From NCBI GenBank assembly GCA_009838515.1, contig VXRL01000065.1, positions 1 through 64,000 on the forward strand: a DNA stretch of 64,000 nt, read 5' to 3'. The DNA is from Terriglobia bacterium. Lineage in GTDB: Bacteria > Acidobacteriota > Terriglobia > Bryobacterales > UBA6623. Shown here in pieces: positions 51,106 through 59,928 of the stretch. The notes below the pieces were generated by a model. The model worked only from the letters and a program-made list of their open reading frames with translations. It was not told where the DNA came from and ran no database searches. A program made the position numbers and the translations under genes. Every line of letters begins with the position of its first letter. Position 1 is the stretch's first letter.

Positions 51106-51912
51106 TCAGATTGATCCGGAGGAAAGATCCACGATCACGGGAGCTGATTGGGGCCACGTACAGCCGTGAAGCCCTTGGACTGCTTTCCGGTACTCCAAGT
51201 CGGCCCAGGCGTCGCGGAGCTGATCCTTGACGACTCTCGTTCCAAGGATGCGGTGCAGTCTCGAAGTTGCGGGCTGGCGAGGGTTGAATCCGTAGTTGAA
51301 ACCCGTCCCGATGTCAGGGTGGCGATGGCGGTGCAAGTCGTACAAGTCAAATAGACCTAGGCCTAGCAACGCATCCAGCGCATCTCTTTCTCTCGACGTA
51401 TGGTTCAACGTTCTCGGCAGAGCAGGTCCCTCTGAGACGACGTTAAAATCACCCGCCAGTACGCAGGCTCCACAGAGGTTGGATCGCTTGCCGACATGTT
51501 CATGCAATTGCTCCATCCACGCAATCTTGCGTTTCAGGGCTCCCTCGAACTTGTTTACAGCCGGATTTCCGTAAACCGCATAGACCGAGGAGAATTCTAG
51601 ATCGCCCACGGTCACGGTGACGAACCGCGCTCCTGGGTCCCGCTGCCCGGGCAGGCCCATCTGCAAGATCTTCGGCTTGGGAAGTGTCTTTCGAACCAGT
51701 ACCGCGACTCCCCAGCCGTTGCGGAACTCTCCGTCCCGGGCGTGGACGACGGATTCATAGCCGGCTTCCCGCAGCGCGTCCTCTGGGAAGTGATCTGTCG
51801 CCGCAAACGTCTTCTGGAGAGCCACGACATCTGGATTCCGACTGTCCAGCCAGTGGCGGAGATAGCGCAGCTTGGAACTGATGCCACCGATACACCACGT
51901 GGCAAGGCGCAT
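51106..51912 (-). CDS. Exonuclease III-fold protein lacking most catalytic residues
   Basis: The 268-residue protein follows the ExoIII/endonuclease-exonuclease-phosphatase fold from end to end: MRLATWCIGGISSKLRYLRHWLD, NPDVVALQKT, GWGVAVLVRK, ARFVTVTVGD, SVYAVYG, AGDFNVVSEGP, ERDALDALLGLGLFDLYDL and SRLHRILGT. Active-site positions, in E. coli numbering, differ at Asn7 (Cys7 here), Glu34 (Lys34), Asp229 (His220 here), Asp258 (Gln255 here) and His259 (Ser256 here). Only the GDFN pair (Asp155, Asn157) is kept. The frame is intact with no stops, so this looks like a pseudoenzyme rather than a decayed gene. It may bind DNA without cutting. ATG 51912 is chosen over GTG 51933 because it places the residues at ExoIII positions. 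Confidence 0.82.
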   Translation of the reverse strand: MRLATWCIGGISSKLRYLRHWLDSRNPDVVALQKTFAATDHFPEDALREAGYESVVHARDGEFRNGWGVAVLVRKTLPKPKILQMGLPGQRDPGARFVTVTVGDLEFSSVYAVYGNPAVNKFEGALKRKIAWMEQLHEHVGKRSNLCGACVLAGDFNVVSEGPALPRTLNHTSRERDALDALLGLGLFDLYDLHRHRHPDIGTGFNYGFNPRQPATSRLHRILGTRVVKDQLRDAWADLEYRKAVQGLHGCTWPQSAPVIVDLSSGSI

Positions 51913-52115
51913 GGCCGGGATTCTACCAGCCACCCGCCGGCCTGAGATTCTGGCTGGACCGGTCGATAAAGACCAACAGGGCTTACTCCAAGCCGCAGTA
52001 ATGCGAGCGATGACGCGGTAGTCGCCTACCTGCTACTCCCAGAACTCGCCGAGTTTGCATCCCTTGAGGCCCTCGCTGACGCAGACGAGCGTGCTCGGCC
52101 CGACTTGGCGTCAGT

Positions 52116-53498
52116 CTACGGAGGCTGCACCAGCGGAAACTGATCGTCCGTTCTGGCGGCCCATTCGAGCAAGATCTTGCGGTGTCGGTTCAACTCGGAC
52201 TGATACTCCGCAGCCGCCACTAGGGTGTTAATCTCGCCTGGATCGGCTTCGAGATCGAACAATTGCTCGCGGCGGCTGCCCGTGTCGTATACGACGTACT
52301 TGTAACGCTCAGTTCTCGCCATGCGACCCGACACCCCGCCATTTCGCCCGCGCGCGAAGGTCGTTTCGGCGATCACGTAAGGCCGATCCCAAGTTAGCGC
52401 TGCTCCCCGTGCGAGCGGGTGCAGCGACCGGCCGTGGGCCGGTCCCGGAGCGCCGGGGAGCCCGGCGGCATCCAATATGGTCGGCATCAGGTCGATGCCC
52501 GTCGAAACCAGTGCATTCGACGTGCTTCCCGGATTGCTCGCTTGCGGGTCGGCGATGAGGAGCGGGACGCGCACAGCCTGTTCGTACAGGACCTGCTTCT
52601 GGTTCCAGTGGTGACTGGCGACGCCCTCTCCATGGTCGCTGGTGAAGATGATGACCGTGTTGTCCTCGTGACCGGAATCGTGGAGAGCGTCAAGCACCCT
52701 GCCGATTTCCCGGTCCGCCTTCTCGACCAGTCGGTAGTAGCCCCAAAGGTACTGCCGCCATTCCAAGGCAGTCCAGTTGCCCGTGGGGTAGTGGAAGTCC
52801 CTATTCCTCTCTTGGCTCATGCGAATGGCTGCCGGCTCGTTTTCGGGAATGGCGAAGTTTGCGGGCAGCCGAGGAAGCTGGGCTGCGTCGTCTGGCAACT
52901 GCGGGATCGGGCCTTGCGGCAGGTCCTGTCCACGCGCGAGCTGGCACACGTCGTGAGGGTTGCGCACAGATACCGTCAGGAAAAACGGCTTGTCGCGAGG
53001 AGTTTGCAAGTATTCGATCGCCTTGTCGGCAGCGGCGCTATCGCTGCGGGTTTCTTCGGCGGCGGAGGAGTAGCCTGCTGCTTCGAACGACGTCCCGACA
53101 TGCCACTTGCCGAAATAGGCCGTGTCGTAGCCGCCCGCCTGCATCAGTTTCCCGAGCATCGGATACTCGCCGTTGAGCTTGACGGAGTTCGTGGGCGTGC
53201 CGATCTCGTGGGGATAGCGCCCCGTCTGGATGCTGGAGCGGCAAGGCAAGCACAGAGGCTGGGTGACATAGCTCCGCGTGAACCGGACTCCTCGTGCGGC
53301 GATTCGATCCATCGCCGGTGTGCTGACGTGCGGGTTGCCCGTACAGCTCATCGCCTCGTCGGTCTGCTGGTCGGTCATCACCAGCAGCACGTTCGGACGC
53401 TCCGGAGCGGATCCGTGACGACAGCCGAGCAAGCTCACGCCTGCCAGTCCGGCGGTCCGTAAGAGTGAGCGCCTGTCTAGGTTTGTCAATCCAATCAT
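52116..53498 (-). CDS. Exported type I sulfatase
   Basis: The 460-residue protein has a twin-arginine-like signal with a lipobox-like end (LDRRSLLRTAGLAGVSLLGC). The sulfatase core follows: NVLLVMTDQQTDEAMSCTG, the formylglycine motif PLCLPCRSSIQTGRYP (Cys83 of C-x-P-x-R), AYFGKWHVG, and IIFTSDHGEGVASHHW. The C-terminal part has QLFDLEADPGEINTLV. It resembles bacterial choline-sulfatase and glycan-sulfatase branches; the substrate is unknown. It is the third complete sulfatase in the window and lies next to a DUF5916 outer-membrane protein. Confidence 0.9.
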   Translation of the reverse strand: MIGLTNLDRRSLLRTAGLAGVSLLGCRHGSAPERPNVLLVMTDQQTDEAMSCTGNPHVSTPAMDRIAARGVRFTRSYVTQPLCLPCRSSIQTGRYPHEIGTPTNSVKLNGEYPMLGKLMQAGGYDTAYFGKWHVGTSFEAAGYSSAAEETRSDSAAADKAIEYLQTPRDKPFFLTVSVRNPHDVCQLARGQDLPQGPIPQLPDDAAQLPRLPANFAIPENEPAAIRMSQERNRDFHYPTGNWTALEWRQYLWGYYRLVEKADREIGRVLDALHDSGHEDNTVIIFTSDHGEGVASHHWNQKQVLYEQAVRVPLLIADPQASNPGSTSNALVSTGIDLMPTILDAAGLPGAPGPAHGRSLHPLARGAALTWDRPYVIAETTFARGRNGGVSGRMARTERYKYVVYDTGSRREQLFDLEADPGEINTLVAAAEYQSELNRHRKILLEWAARTDDQFPLVQPP

Positions 53499-53695
53499 GG
53501 CCGCTATCCAATCTGGCCGATTCCATCCCCGTTCGCAATGGCGCGGTAGTGAACGCGATCCGTAGGATCGGAGCGACTCACCCTGCCCGAGCAGGCCCCT
53601 CCGGCAAGTGCGCTGGAGACCATGCGGGAGGCGGTGCGCTCAATGCCACGCTCACCGGACTGCTGCCTCGTGCGTGCGATCAACCCTATGTTCGA

Positions 53696-55966
53696 TCAGA
53701 ACCGGAATGTGTACTGCAGCTTGGTTGCCAGCCGCGAGTCCTGCTGGCGGAAATCGTAGAAGCCCCCCAGTTCTTGGATCCATCCTTGGCCGAATATGAA
53801 GAACAGGTCGTTGCCTGGCTCCAGCGTCCAGCGCACGCGGCTCTGGAGTCCGAGGTTGCCTGACCGATTGTCGAATTGGATCAGGTTGGCGAACGACAGG
53901 AAGGGCGAGACGGCGTAGTTGATCTGCGTGCTGAAGATCCGGGCGACAAAGTTCCCTTCTGGCAGCTGTGCGAACGTCTGGTTGGAATTGAGACTGATCA
54001 CGAACTTCGGCGGCATCTGGTAGCGCAGCCCCGTCTGCACGGTCTTGGCCGTCCCCGACCAGAAGTTTCCGAATGTCAGCCCGATACTTCCCTGCAGCTT
54101 GCGCTTCTGGGCCGATGTGAAGAAGATGCGCATCGGCGTGAACCGATACTCGCCAGGGGGAAGCACGACGCCCGGGGAAATCTCAAACGGCTCGAACAGG
54201 CGTTCGTAGGTCGGATTGAGGTCGAACAAGCTGTGCAAGGAGTCTCCAGACATGAAGTGCCAGTCAACGAGCGTGAAATAGAGCTTCCAAGTCTCGACGA
54301 GGCCGTTGTCAAGCCGCGTGAAGCGCGTGTAGAAGACGTCATGGAAGATCTGCTGAATGCCCGACGCCGGATTTGGTCGCGGGTTGTAGCTGGCTCCCAG
54401 CCGCATCATCCTCACGTTCGAACGCTGCACGAACCCCAGTTCGGGATCGAAATTCTCCTGGATCTCCCGCCACTGGAACTGCCCTTCGAATCTGTCGTTG
54501 TTGTAGTGAGCGCCGAATCCGTAGGATGCGTTCTTGTCTTCGACGCCCTCTTTGTTGGTCTTCAGCCCCCAGGCGTTGAAGAGCATGTTGCGGTTGGTCC
54601 CCAAGAAATTCGAGGTGGCAAGGCGAATGTCCATGCCGGCCGTGCTGCTCATCGACGTGCTCGCCGGGGCGAAGGGATCGTCGCTGGAGGCCGGCCTGGC
54701 AGGATCCCCGCCGGTGAAGATCGCGCCGACGTACGACTGTTCGAGGAAGTTCTGCCGCACGCGCCCGACAAACATGTTGCTGTCGAAGACGCCCGGTGTC
54801 TCGCGGGTGCGCACGTTCAAGACGCCGATCTCGGTGCGTCCGGCCCTGCCGGTGAGCTTGAGACCGTAGTCGATGGGCACCTCCTGCCCGCGCAGCAACC
54901 CGACACGGCGGCTAAAGAAGGGGAAGATCTCAGCCCCGGGGCTGGGTATGCCCCCGGGCTGATCGATGCCGGTCGTGGCGAAATTGAACACGCCGGCGTC
55001 TTGCAGGAAGAACGACCTCTTCTCGGGGAAGAAGATCGAGAACCGCGTCAGGTTGATCTGGCGATCATCGACTTCGGTCTCGCCGAAGTCGGTGTTGACC
55101 GTCGTGGACAGGCGCAGGCTCGGCGTCAGGTTGTAGAAAAGGTCCAGCCCCGGCTTGCCGCGGACGACATCGTTGCCCGTGACGCCGGAATGGAACCAGC
55201 GCTGCGCGATGAACGGGCGGACGTCGAGGCCGATGCCCTGCTCGATGTTTTCCAGGTTCGTGATCTCGCCCGCCTCCGAGACTTGGAAGAACTGCGTCTG
55301 GAAGCGCGCTCCGGTCCAGCGCACTTCTTCCAGCTTCCGCTGGATGATGCGGCTGATGTTGAAGCCCCACACGCTCTGGCCGGACGGAAAGCTCAGGCTC
55401 TTGAAGGGGATCGCGAACTCGGCACTCCAGCCATCGGAGGAGCGCTTGGTCTTGACGATCCAGATCGCGTCCCAGTCGTCGTTGGTCTCGCCGTTGGCGA
55501 ACACCAGCCCATCCACCAGCGCCCCGTTGGGATTCGTGGAGAAGTGGAACGCGTTGCTCTGGTCGCGAAACGTGTCCAGGATGATGCTGAGGCGGTCGTC
55601 GGGGTTCAGGCTGGCGTCGCGCGCCATCTGCGAAGCCAGCACGCGCCGCGGCTCTGAGTCGTAGCACATCACGCCGATATAGAGGTTGTTCTTGTCGTAG
55701 AGCAACGTGACGTCGGTCCGCTCGGTCGGCCTCGCACCGGCCCGCGGGATCCTCTGGACCAGCTCGCCGATCTTCGGCGAGCGTCGCCAGGGCGCCTCGT
55801 CGAGGGTCCCGTCAATGACGATCGGGGAAGTGATCTCGGTCACCACGGCCGAGCGCGAAGCTGGAGGCGTTCCGGGCTGCTGGGCGGAGGCCACACACCA
55901 GAGCCCGGCTGCGAGCATCTGGCATACGCAGGTCGCGACCCGCGACAGACCTGCTCGGTAGTCCAT
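53696..55966 (-). CDS. DUF5916 outer-membrane protein with N-terminal CBM9-like domain
   Basis: The 756-residue protein has a signal peptide (about residues 1-30 from ATG 55966). A carbohydrate-binding-family-9-like domain follows (VIDGTLDEAPWRRSPKIGEL to about 200; LYIGVMCYDSEP, DRLSIILDTFRDQSNAFHFSTNPNG). The DUF5916 region then forms a predicted outer-membrane barrel (RFSIFFPEKRSFFLQDAGVFNF, many alternating aromatic strands) ending LQYTFRF. Family members are common in Acidobacteriota and Bacteroidetes; the function is unknown, and glycan handling is inferred from the CBM9-like part. The longer frame from 56035 adds no export signal at its start, so ATG 55966 is preferred. Confidence 0.8.
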   Translation of the reverse strand: MDYRAGLSRVATCVCQMLAAGLWCVASAQQPGTPPASRSAVVTEITSPIVIDGTLDEAPWRRSPKIGELVQRIPRAGARPTERTDVTLLYDKNNLYIGVMCYDSEPRRVLASQMARDASLNPDDRLSIILDTFRDQSNAFHFSTNPNGALVDGLVFANGETNDDWDAIWIVKTKRSSDGWSAEFAIPFKSLSFPSGQSVWGFNISRIIQRKLEEVRWTGARFQTQFFQVSEAGEITNLENIEQGIGLDVRPFIAQRWFHSGVTGNDVVRGKPGLDLFYNLTPSLRLSTTVNTDFGETEVDDRQINLTRFSIFFPEKRSFFLQDAGVFNFATTGIDQPGGIPSPGAEIFPFFSRRVGLLRGQEVPIDYGLKLTGRAGRTEIGVLNVRTRETPGVFDSNMFVGRVRQNFLEQSYVGAIFTGGDPARPASSDDPFAPASTSMSSTAGMDIRLATSNFLGTNRNMLFNAWGLKTNKEGVEDKNASYGFGAHYNNDRFEGQFQWREIQENFDPELGFVQRSNVRMMRLGASYNPRPNPASGIQQIFHDVFYTRFTRLDNGLVETWKLYFTLVDWHFMSGDSLHSLFDLNPTYERLFEPFEISPGVVLPPGEYRFTPMRIFFTSAQKRKLQGSIGLTFGNFWSGTAKTVQTGLRYQMPPKFVISLNSNQTFAQLPEGNFVARIFSTQINYAVSPFLSFANLIQFDNRSGNLGLQSRVRWTLEPGNDLFFIFGQGWIQELGGFYDFRQQDSRLATKLQYTFRF

Positions 55967-56125
55967 GGGTGGGCGGGCCGTCTGCACGTTGCGGTTCCGA
56001 GCTTGGATTCGTTCGCGCGCCGGGGCGCGACACAAAGGGCATAGTCCGACTTCGGCGTCGGCCGGCTAGAGGCGATCCCTGACCCGACCGTTACTATAGC
56101 CCGTCGAGGACGATGCCTTTCCCCC

Positions 56126-56139
56126 GGCGCCTTCGCGCC
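56126..56139 (-). terminator. Hairpin downstream of the NHL-repeat gene
   Basis: GGCGC-GAAG-GCGCC on the minus strand, a 5-bp stem with a 4-base loop, about 60 bases after the NHL-repeat gene and before the DUF5916 gene. No U tract. Confidence 0.3.
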
Positions 56140-56199
56140 AGGCACATCGAAGAGCCGGCCAGATTGCCGCTGGGCGCAACCAGCGCGGGGGTCGGCCCG

Positions 56200-57246
56200 C
56201 TATGGCATCACTCGAACATATTTCTGCAATAGGCGGCGGAACGGCTCGCCGGCGTAGAGGTTGCCCTCGTCATCGGCCGCCACGAATTCTGCTCCGCTGC
56301 CGCGCGTGAAGCGCGGATCGCCCCAAGGAAAGCGCACGAAGTAGCGAACCCAGCCAGATCTGGCGTCGCCGATCCGCAGGCCCATCTCCCAGCCGGGGTT
56401 CTGAACGTCGTCGGATTCGGAATCGGCCACGTAGATGTTGTCATGGCCGTCGAAGTAGATCCCGCTGGGTCGCCCGAACTGGGTCCAGCTGGCCAGGTGC
56501 TTGCCCTCTTGGTCAAAGATCTGGATGCGGTTGTTCTCGCGATCCGCCACGAACAGACGCCCGCGCTGATCGATCGCCAGCGCGTGCAGGACGTGGAACT
56601 CGCCGGGGCCATAGCCGGTCTTGCCCCACGACTTGATGAAGGTGCCATCGCTGGCGAACTTCATGATGCGGTTGTTGCCGTCGCGGTAGTGGCCATCGGC
56701 CACGAAGATCGTGCCATCGTCGCCGACCACCACGTCAGCAGGGGAGATGAAATGCTTCGGGCTGTCTCCCGGCACCCCCGGGGTTCCCAGCGTCATCAGC
56801 ACTTCGCCGGTCGGGCTGAACTTGATCACGCGGTGCCCGCGCTCGCCTTTCGGCACGCGGCTGGAATTTGCCGCGTCAGTCACCCACACATTGCCGTCCG
56901 GATCCACATCGATGCCATGCGGCCAGATGAACATGCCGCCACCGAAGCTCTCCACCGCCTCGCCGGTCTCCAGATTGAACTTCACGACCGCGTCCAGATC
57001 CGACTCTAGGCATTCGTAGCCGAACTTGTCCGGCCCAGCGTCGCAGCGAATCACGGCCCACAGGTGCTTGCCGTCGGGATCAACGATGACGCCGCCGATG
57101 GCGCCGGGATTGCGTCCCTCGGGCAGCTTCGCCCAGCCCTCCACCATGCGGTAGGGGTCTGGATATGGTTGCGCTAGCAGCGGCGCGCCGGCCGCGACCA
57201 CCAACAGCAGCGCCTGCGCCAGTGCGCATCGACTTGATCGGAGCAT
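56200..57246 (-). CDS. Secreted NHL-repeat beta-propeller, peptidylglycine alpha-amidating-lyase-like
   Basis: The 348-residue protein has a signal peptide (to about residue 25) and six NHL-type blades: FIWPHGIDVDPDGNVWVTDAANS, HRVIKFSPTGEVLMTLGTPG, ISPADVVVGDDGTIFVADG, RIMKFASDGTFIKSWGKTG, VLHALAIDQRGRLFVADRENNRIQIFD and PSGIYFDGHDNIYVADSES. The blade sequences recall peptidyl-alpha-hydroxyglycine alpha-amidating lyase, a zinc enzyme, but bacterial members of this group are mostly uncharacterised. It is probably periplasmic. ATG 57246 has GAGGTG upstream; a promoter-like TTGACA and a small inverted repeat precede it. Confidence 0.75.
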   Translation of the reverse strand: MLRSSRCALAQALLLVVAAGAPLLAQPYPDPYRMVEGWAKLPEGRNPGAIGGVIVDPDGKHLWAVIRCDAGPDKFGYECLESDLDAVVKFNLETGEAVESFGGGMFIWPHGIDVDPDGNVWVTDAANSSRVPKGERGHRVIKFSPTGEVLMTLGTPGVPGDSPKHFISPADVVVGDDGTIFVADGHYRDGNNRIMKFASDGTFIKSWGKTGYGPGEFHVLHALAIDQRGRLFVADRENNRIQIFDQEGKHLASWTQFGRPSGIYFDGHDNIYVADSESDDVQNPGWEMGLRIGDARSGWVRYFVRFPWGDPRFTRGSGAEFVAADDEGNLYAGEPFRRLLQKYVRVMP

Positions 57247-57255
57247 GAATTCACC

Positions 57256-57314
57256 TCGTTCCGCCTAGACAGGCAGGTCTAACCCGATATTCTAGCTTCC
57301 GTGTTTTCTGTCAA
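57256..57314 (-). promoter_or_regulatory. Putative promoter and operator of the NHL-repeat gene
   Basis: On the minus strand TTGACA (57309-57314) is followed by TAGAAT (57289-57294) with a short 14-base gap. Between it and the ribosome-binding site is the inverted repeat TAGAC-n6-GTCTA (about 57265-57280). The spacing is not ideal, so this is tentative. Confidence 0.35.
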
Positions 57315-57505
57315 GGACATGCCCGGAAGCAGAAATTCCGGGCAGGCAAGGTCCGGGCCTGGCCGATGAGCCGGCCCGGCACTCGTGCAGTGCTGCGCTC
57401 GCGATCCCAAGCTGGAGCGACCGTTCCAAGCGGTTGAGGGCTTCCCGACACGGCTGACGAGGGCTACACTAGGGCTGAGTTCGGCCGTTCGCGCGATCGG
57501 CCGCA

Positions 57506-59914
57506 ATGCCCCGTCCCATGCGCCGAAATGCATTCGTCTGCGTGGTTGCAGTTGCGACTCTAACGGCTGCCGGAACTCTACGGGCCGTTGAAGTCGACGC
57601 ATCGGTAGCGGCGATTCTAGAGCGCCATTGCGTTGCCTGCCACGGTGCACAGCTGCAGAACGCCAATGTGCGGCTAGACAACCTCTCAGCGGAAACAACC
57701 GGGGATCGCCGGGCCACCGAGACTTGGCATGACGTGCGCAACGCGCTGAATCGGGGCGAAATGCCGCCCAAGGAAGCGCCACAGCTGTCATCTTCAGACC
57801 GAACGACCCTGCTTGGCTGGCTCGACGCAACGCTAGCCGATGACCTTGCTCCTGCCGCACCGGGACGGGTTGTCATGCGCCGCTTGAACCGCAGCGAGTA
57901 CCAGAACACAATGCGGGACCTGCTTGGCCTTGACATCGATTTCGTCAAGAACCTTCCGCCCGACGAGGTGAGCCCGGACGGATTCACGAACAACGGTGCG
58001 TCGCTGCGAATGTCCGCCCTGCAACTCGAGCACTACCTCGGCGCCGCGCAGAACGGGCTTGCCCGCGCGATCGTCGAGGGGCCGGCCCCGCCAGTCTTCG
58101 AACACCGCGCCGTCGAAACCGTGGTCGACAAGCTGAAGACGGTGTACTGGTCGAACCGGCTGGGCCGCACCGGCACGTTCGTGGCGCGCGTCCCGGAGTT
58201 CCCTGACGAGGGGGAGTTTGTCCTGCGGATTCGCGCACGAAGCGAAGCGCCGCCCGGTGCGCCGCATCCGCGCATGCACGTCAGGCTTGGCTACCGCGCC
58301 GATACACAAACGCCGTCTCGCGACGTAGCGGAGGTCGATGTTCCGGACGGCCCTGCCCGCACCTTCGAGTTCCGCGGGCGCATCGAAGAGTTCCCGATCC
58401 AGAGCCGAGCGCAGAGCAAGTATCCGGGCATGCTGGTCTGGGTGAGCAACACCTATTCAGACGGCAAGCCCGCTCCACTTGGCCAGAAGGTCGACTTCGA
58501 GGAGGACGGCAGGATCAAGCAGAAGCTGGTCTGGCCGGTCGATCCCGAGTTCCCCGCCGTCGTCATTGAAGCGCTGGACTTCAAAGCACCCGTATACGCG
58601 GCTTGGCCGCCCGAGCATCACCGCCAACTGGTTACGGAGGCACCGTCGGCGCGAGAGGACGAGGCCCCGATCGCTGCCTCGGCATTGCGCCGCTTCATGC
58701 GCCGCGCCTACCGCCGCCCGGTTGACGAGGCCGACGTCGCTCCGATGCTGCGGTTCTTCGGCAAGGTCCGGCCGCGAGTCGCGAGCTTCGAGCAGGCCTT
58801 GCGGGAAACGCTGGCCATGGTGCTCATCTCTCCGGACTTCCTGTACAGGATCGAACGGCAAGATGGCGAGAACCGCCACGTCGACAACCACGAGCTGGCG
58901 TCGAGGCTGTCGTACTTCCTTTGGGGCACGATGCCGGACCAGCGCTTGACGGAGCTCGCGGACCGAGGCGAGCTTGCAGACCGCGGCACCCTACAGGCCG
59001 AAGCGGAGCGCCTTCTCGGCGACCCCCGCTCGTGGGCGTTCGTCGAGCATTTCAGCGACCAGTGGCTGGACTTGGCAGGGGTGCATCGCGTGGCGATCAA
59101 CCCGAACTACTACCCGGACTTCGATCCCTCGCTCAAGCAGGACATGCGGCGCGAGACGCAGCACTTCTTCGCTTACCTGTTGCGAGAGAACCTCAGCGCG
59201 CTGAACTTCCTGCGGTCCGACTTCTCTGTCCTCAATCACAGGATGGCGCGCCATTACGGAATCGCGGGACCGCGCGGTGGGGCTTTCGAGCGCGTTTCCC
59301 TGGCCGGTGCCAAGCGTCCCGGCGGCGTGGCCGCCCACGCCAGCATCCTGCTGGCCAACTCCACGGGCGAGGATTCGCATCCTGTCGAGCGGGGCGTGTG
59401 GATTCGCACGGCCCTGCTGGGCGACCCGCCCGCTTCGCCGCCGCCGTCTGTGCCAAACCTCGCTAGCGGAGATGTCGACACCACGCTGCTGCCGCTGAAG
59501 CGGCAGCTCGAACTCCACCAGGACAGCGCGGCCTGCGCTCACTGCCACAGCGGGATCGACCCGTGGGGAGTCACGCTGGAGGAGTTCGACGCCGTCGGGC
59601 TCAAGCGCTCGAGCGTGCTGCGGCGCTCGGGCGACGAGGCGGTGGAGCACGCGGTGGACGCGTCCGCCATTCTGCCCGACGGGCAGCGCGTGGATGGTGC
59701 GGAGGCGCTCGCGGACTACATGCTGGCCAGTCAGCGCGGCGTGTTCGCCCGCGCCTTGACGGCGAAGCTGCTGGCCTATGCCCTGGGCCGCAGCCTGATC
59801 GCGGCGGACCAGTCCTCCGTGGACGAGATGACGAAGGCCTTCGAGAAAGCGGACTATCGCCTGCGCGAGCTTTGTACAATCGTTGTGACCAGCGACTCGT
59901 TTCTGAGCCGCTGA
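57506..59914 (+). CDS. Secreted c-type cytochrome DUF1587/DUF1592/DUF1588/DUF1585 protein
   Basis: The 802-residue protein has a signal peptide (to about residue 27) and a c-type heme site near the N-terminus (HCVACHGAQL, CxxCH). The domain series seen in planctomycete-type proteins follows: DUF1587 (RRLNRSEYQNTMRDLLGLD), a central beta-rich domain (about 190-370), DUF1595 (RRFMRRAYRRPVDEADV), DUF1592 (DFLYRIERQ, ELASRLSYFLWGTMPD), DUF1588 (HASILLANSTGEDSHPVERGVW, with a second CxxCH in CAHCHSGIDPWG) and DUF1585 (LTAKLLAYALGRSL). The function is unknown; an extracytoplasmic redox role is inferred from the hemes. It is followed by a DUF1552 gene after 14 bases, its usual partner. Confidence 0.85.
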   Translation: MPRPMRRNAFVCVVAVATLTAAGTLRAVEVDASVAAILERHCVACHGAQLQNANVRLDNLSAETTGDRRATETWHDVRNALNRGEMPPKEAPQLSSSDRTTLLGWLDATLADDLAPAAPGRVVMRRLNRSEYQNTMRDLLGLDIDFVKNLPPDEVSPDGFTNNGASLRMSALQLEHYLGAAQNGLARAIVEGPAPPVFEHRAVETVVDKLKTVYWSNRLGRTGTFVARVPEFPDEGEFVLRIRARSEAPPGAPHPRMHVRLGYRADTQTPSRDVAEVDVPDGPARTFEFRGRIEEFPIQSRAQSKYPGMLVWVSNTYSDGKPAPLGQKVDFEEDGRIKQKLVWPVDPEFPAVVIEALDFKAPVYAAWPPEHHRQLVTEAPSAREDEAPIAASALRRFMRRAYRRPVDEADVAPMLRFFGKVRPRVASFEQALRETLAMVLISPDFLYRIERQDGENRHVDNHELASRLSYFLWGTMPDQRLTELADRGELADRGTLQAEAERLLGDPRSWAFVEHFSDQWLDLAGVHRVAINPNYYPDFDPSLKQDMRRETQHFFAYLLRENLSALNFLRSDFSVLNHRMARHYGIAGPRGGAFERVSLAGAKRPGGVAAHASILLANSTGEDSHPVERGVWIRTALLGDPPASPPPSVPNLASGDVDTTLLPLKRQLELHQDSAACAHCHSGIDPWGVTLEEFDAVGLKRSSVLRRSGDEAVEHAVDASAILPDGQRVDGAEALADYMLASQRGVFARALTAKLLAYALGRSLIAADQSSVDEMTKAFEKADYRLRELCTIVVTSDSFLSR

Positions 59915-59928
59915 CCCGCAAGGCAACC

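Noticed and set aside
53876-55657. A 593-codon open frame on the plus strand
   Set aside because: It is opposite the DUF5916 gene, whose translation shows clear domains; the plus-strand frame has none.
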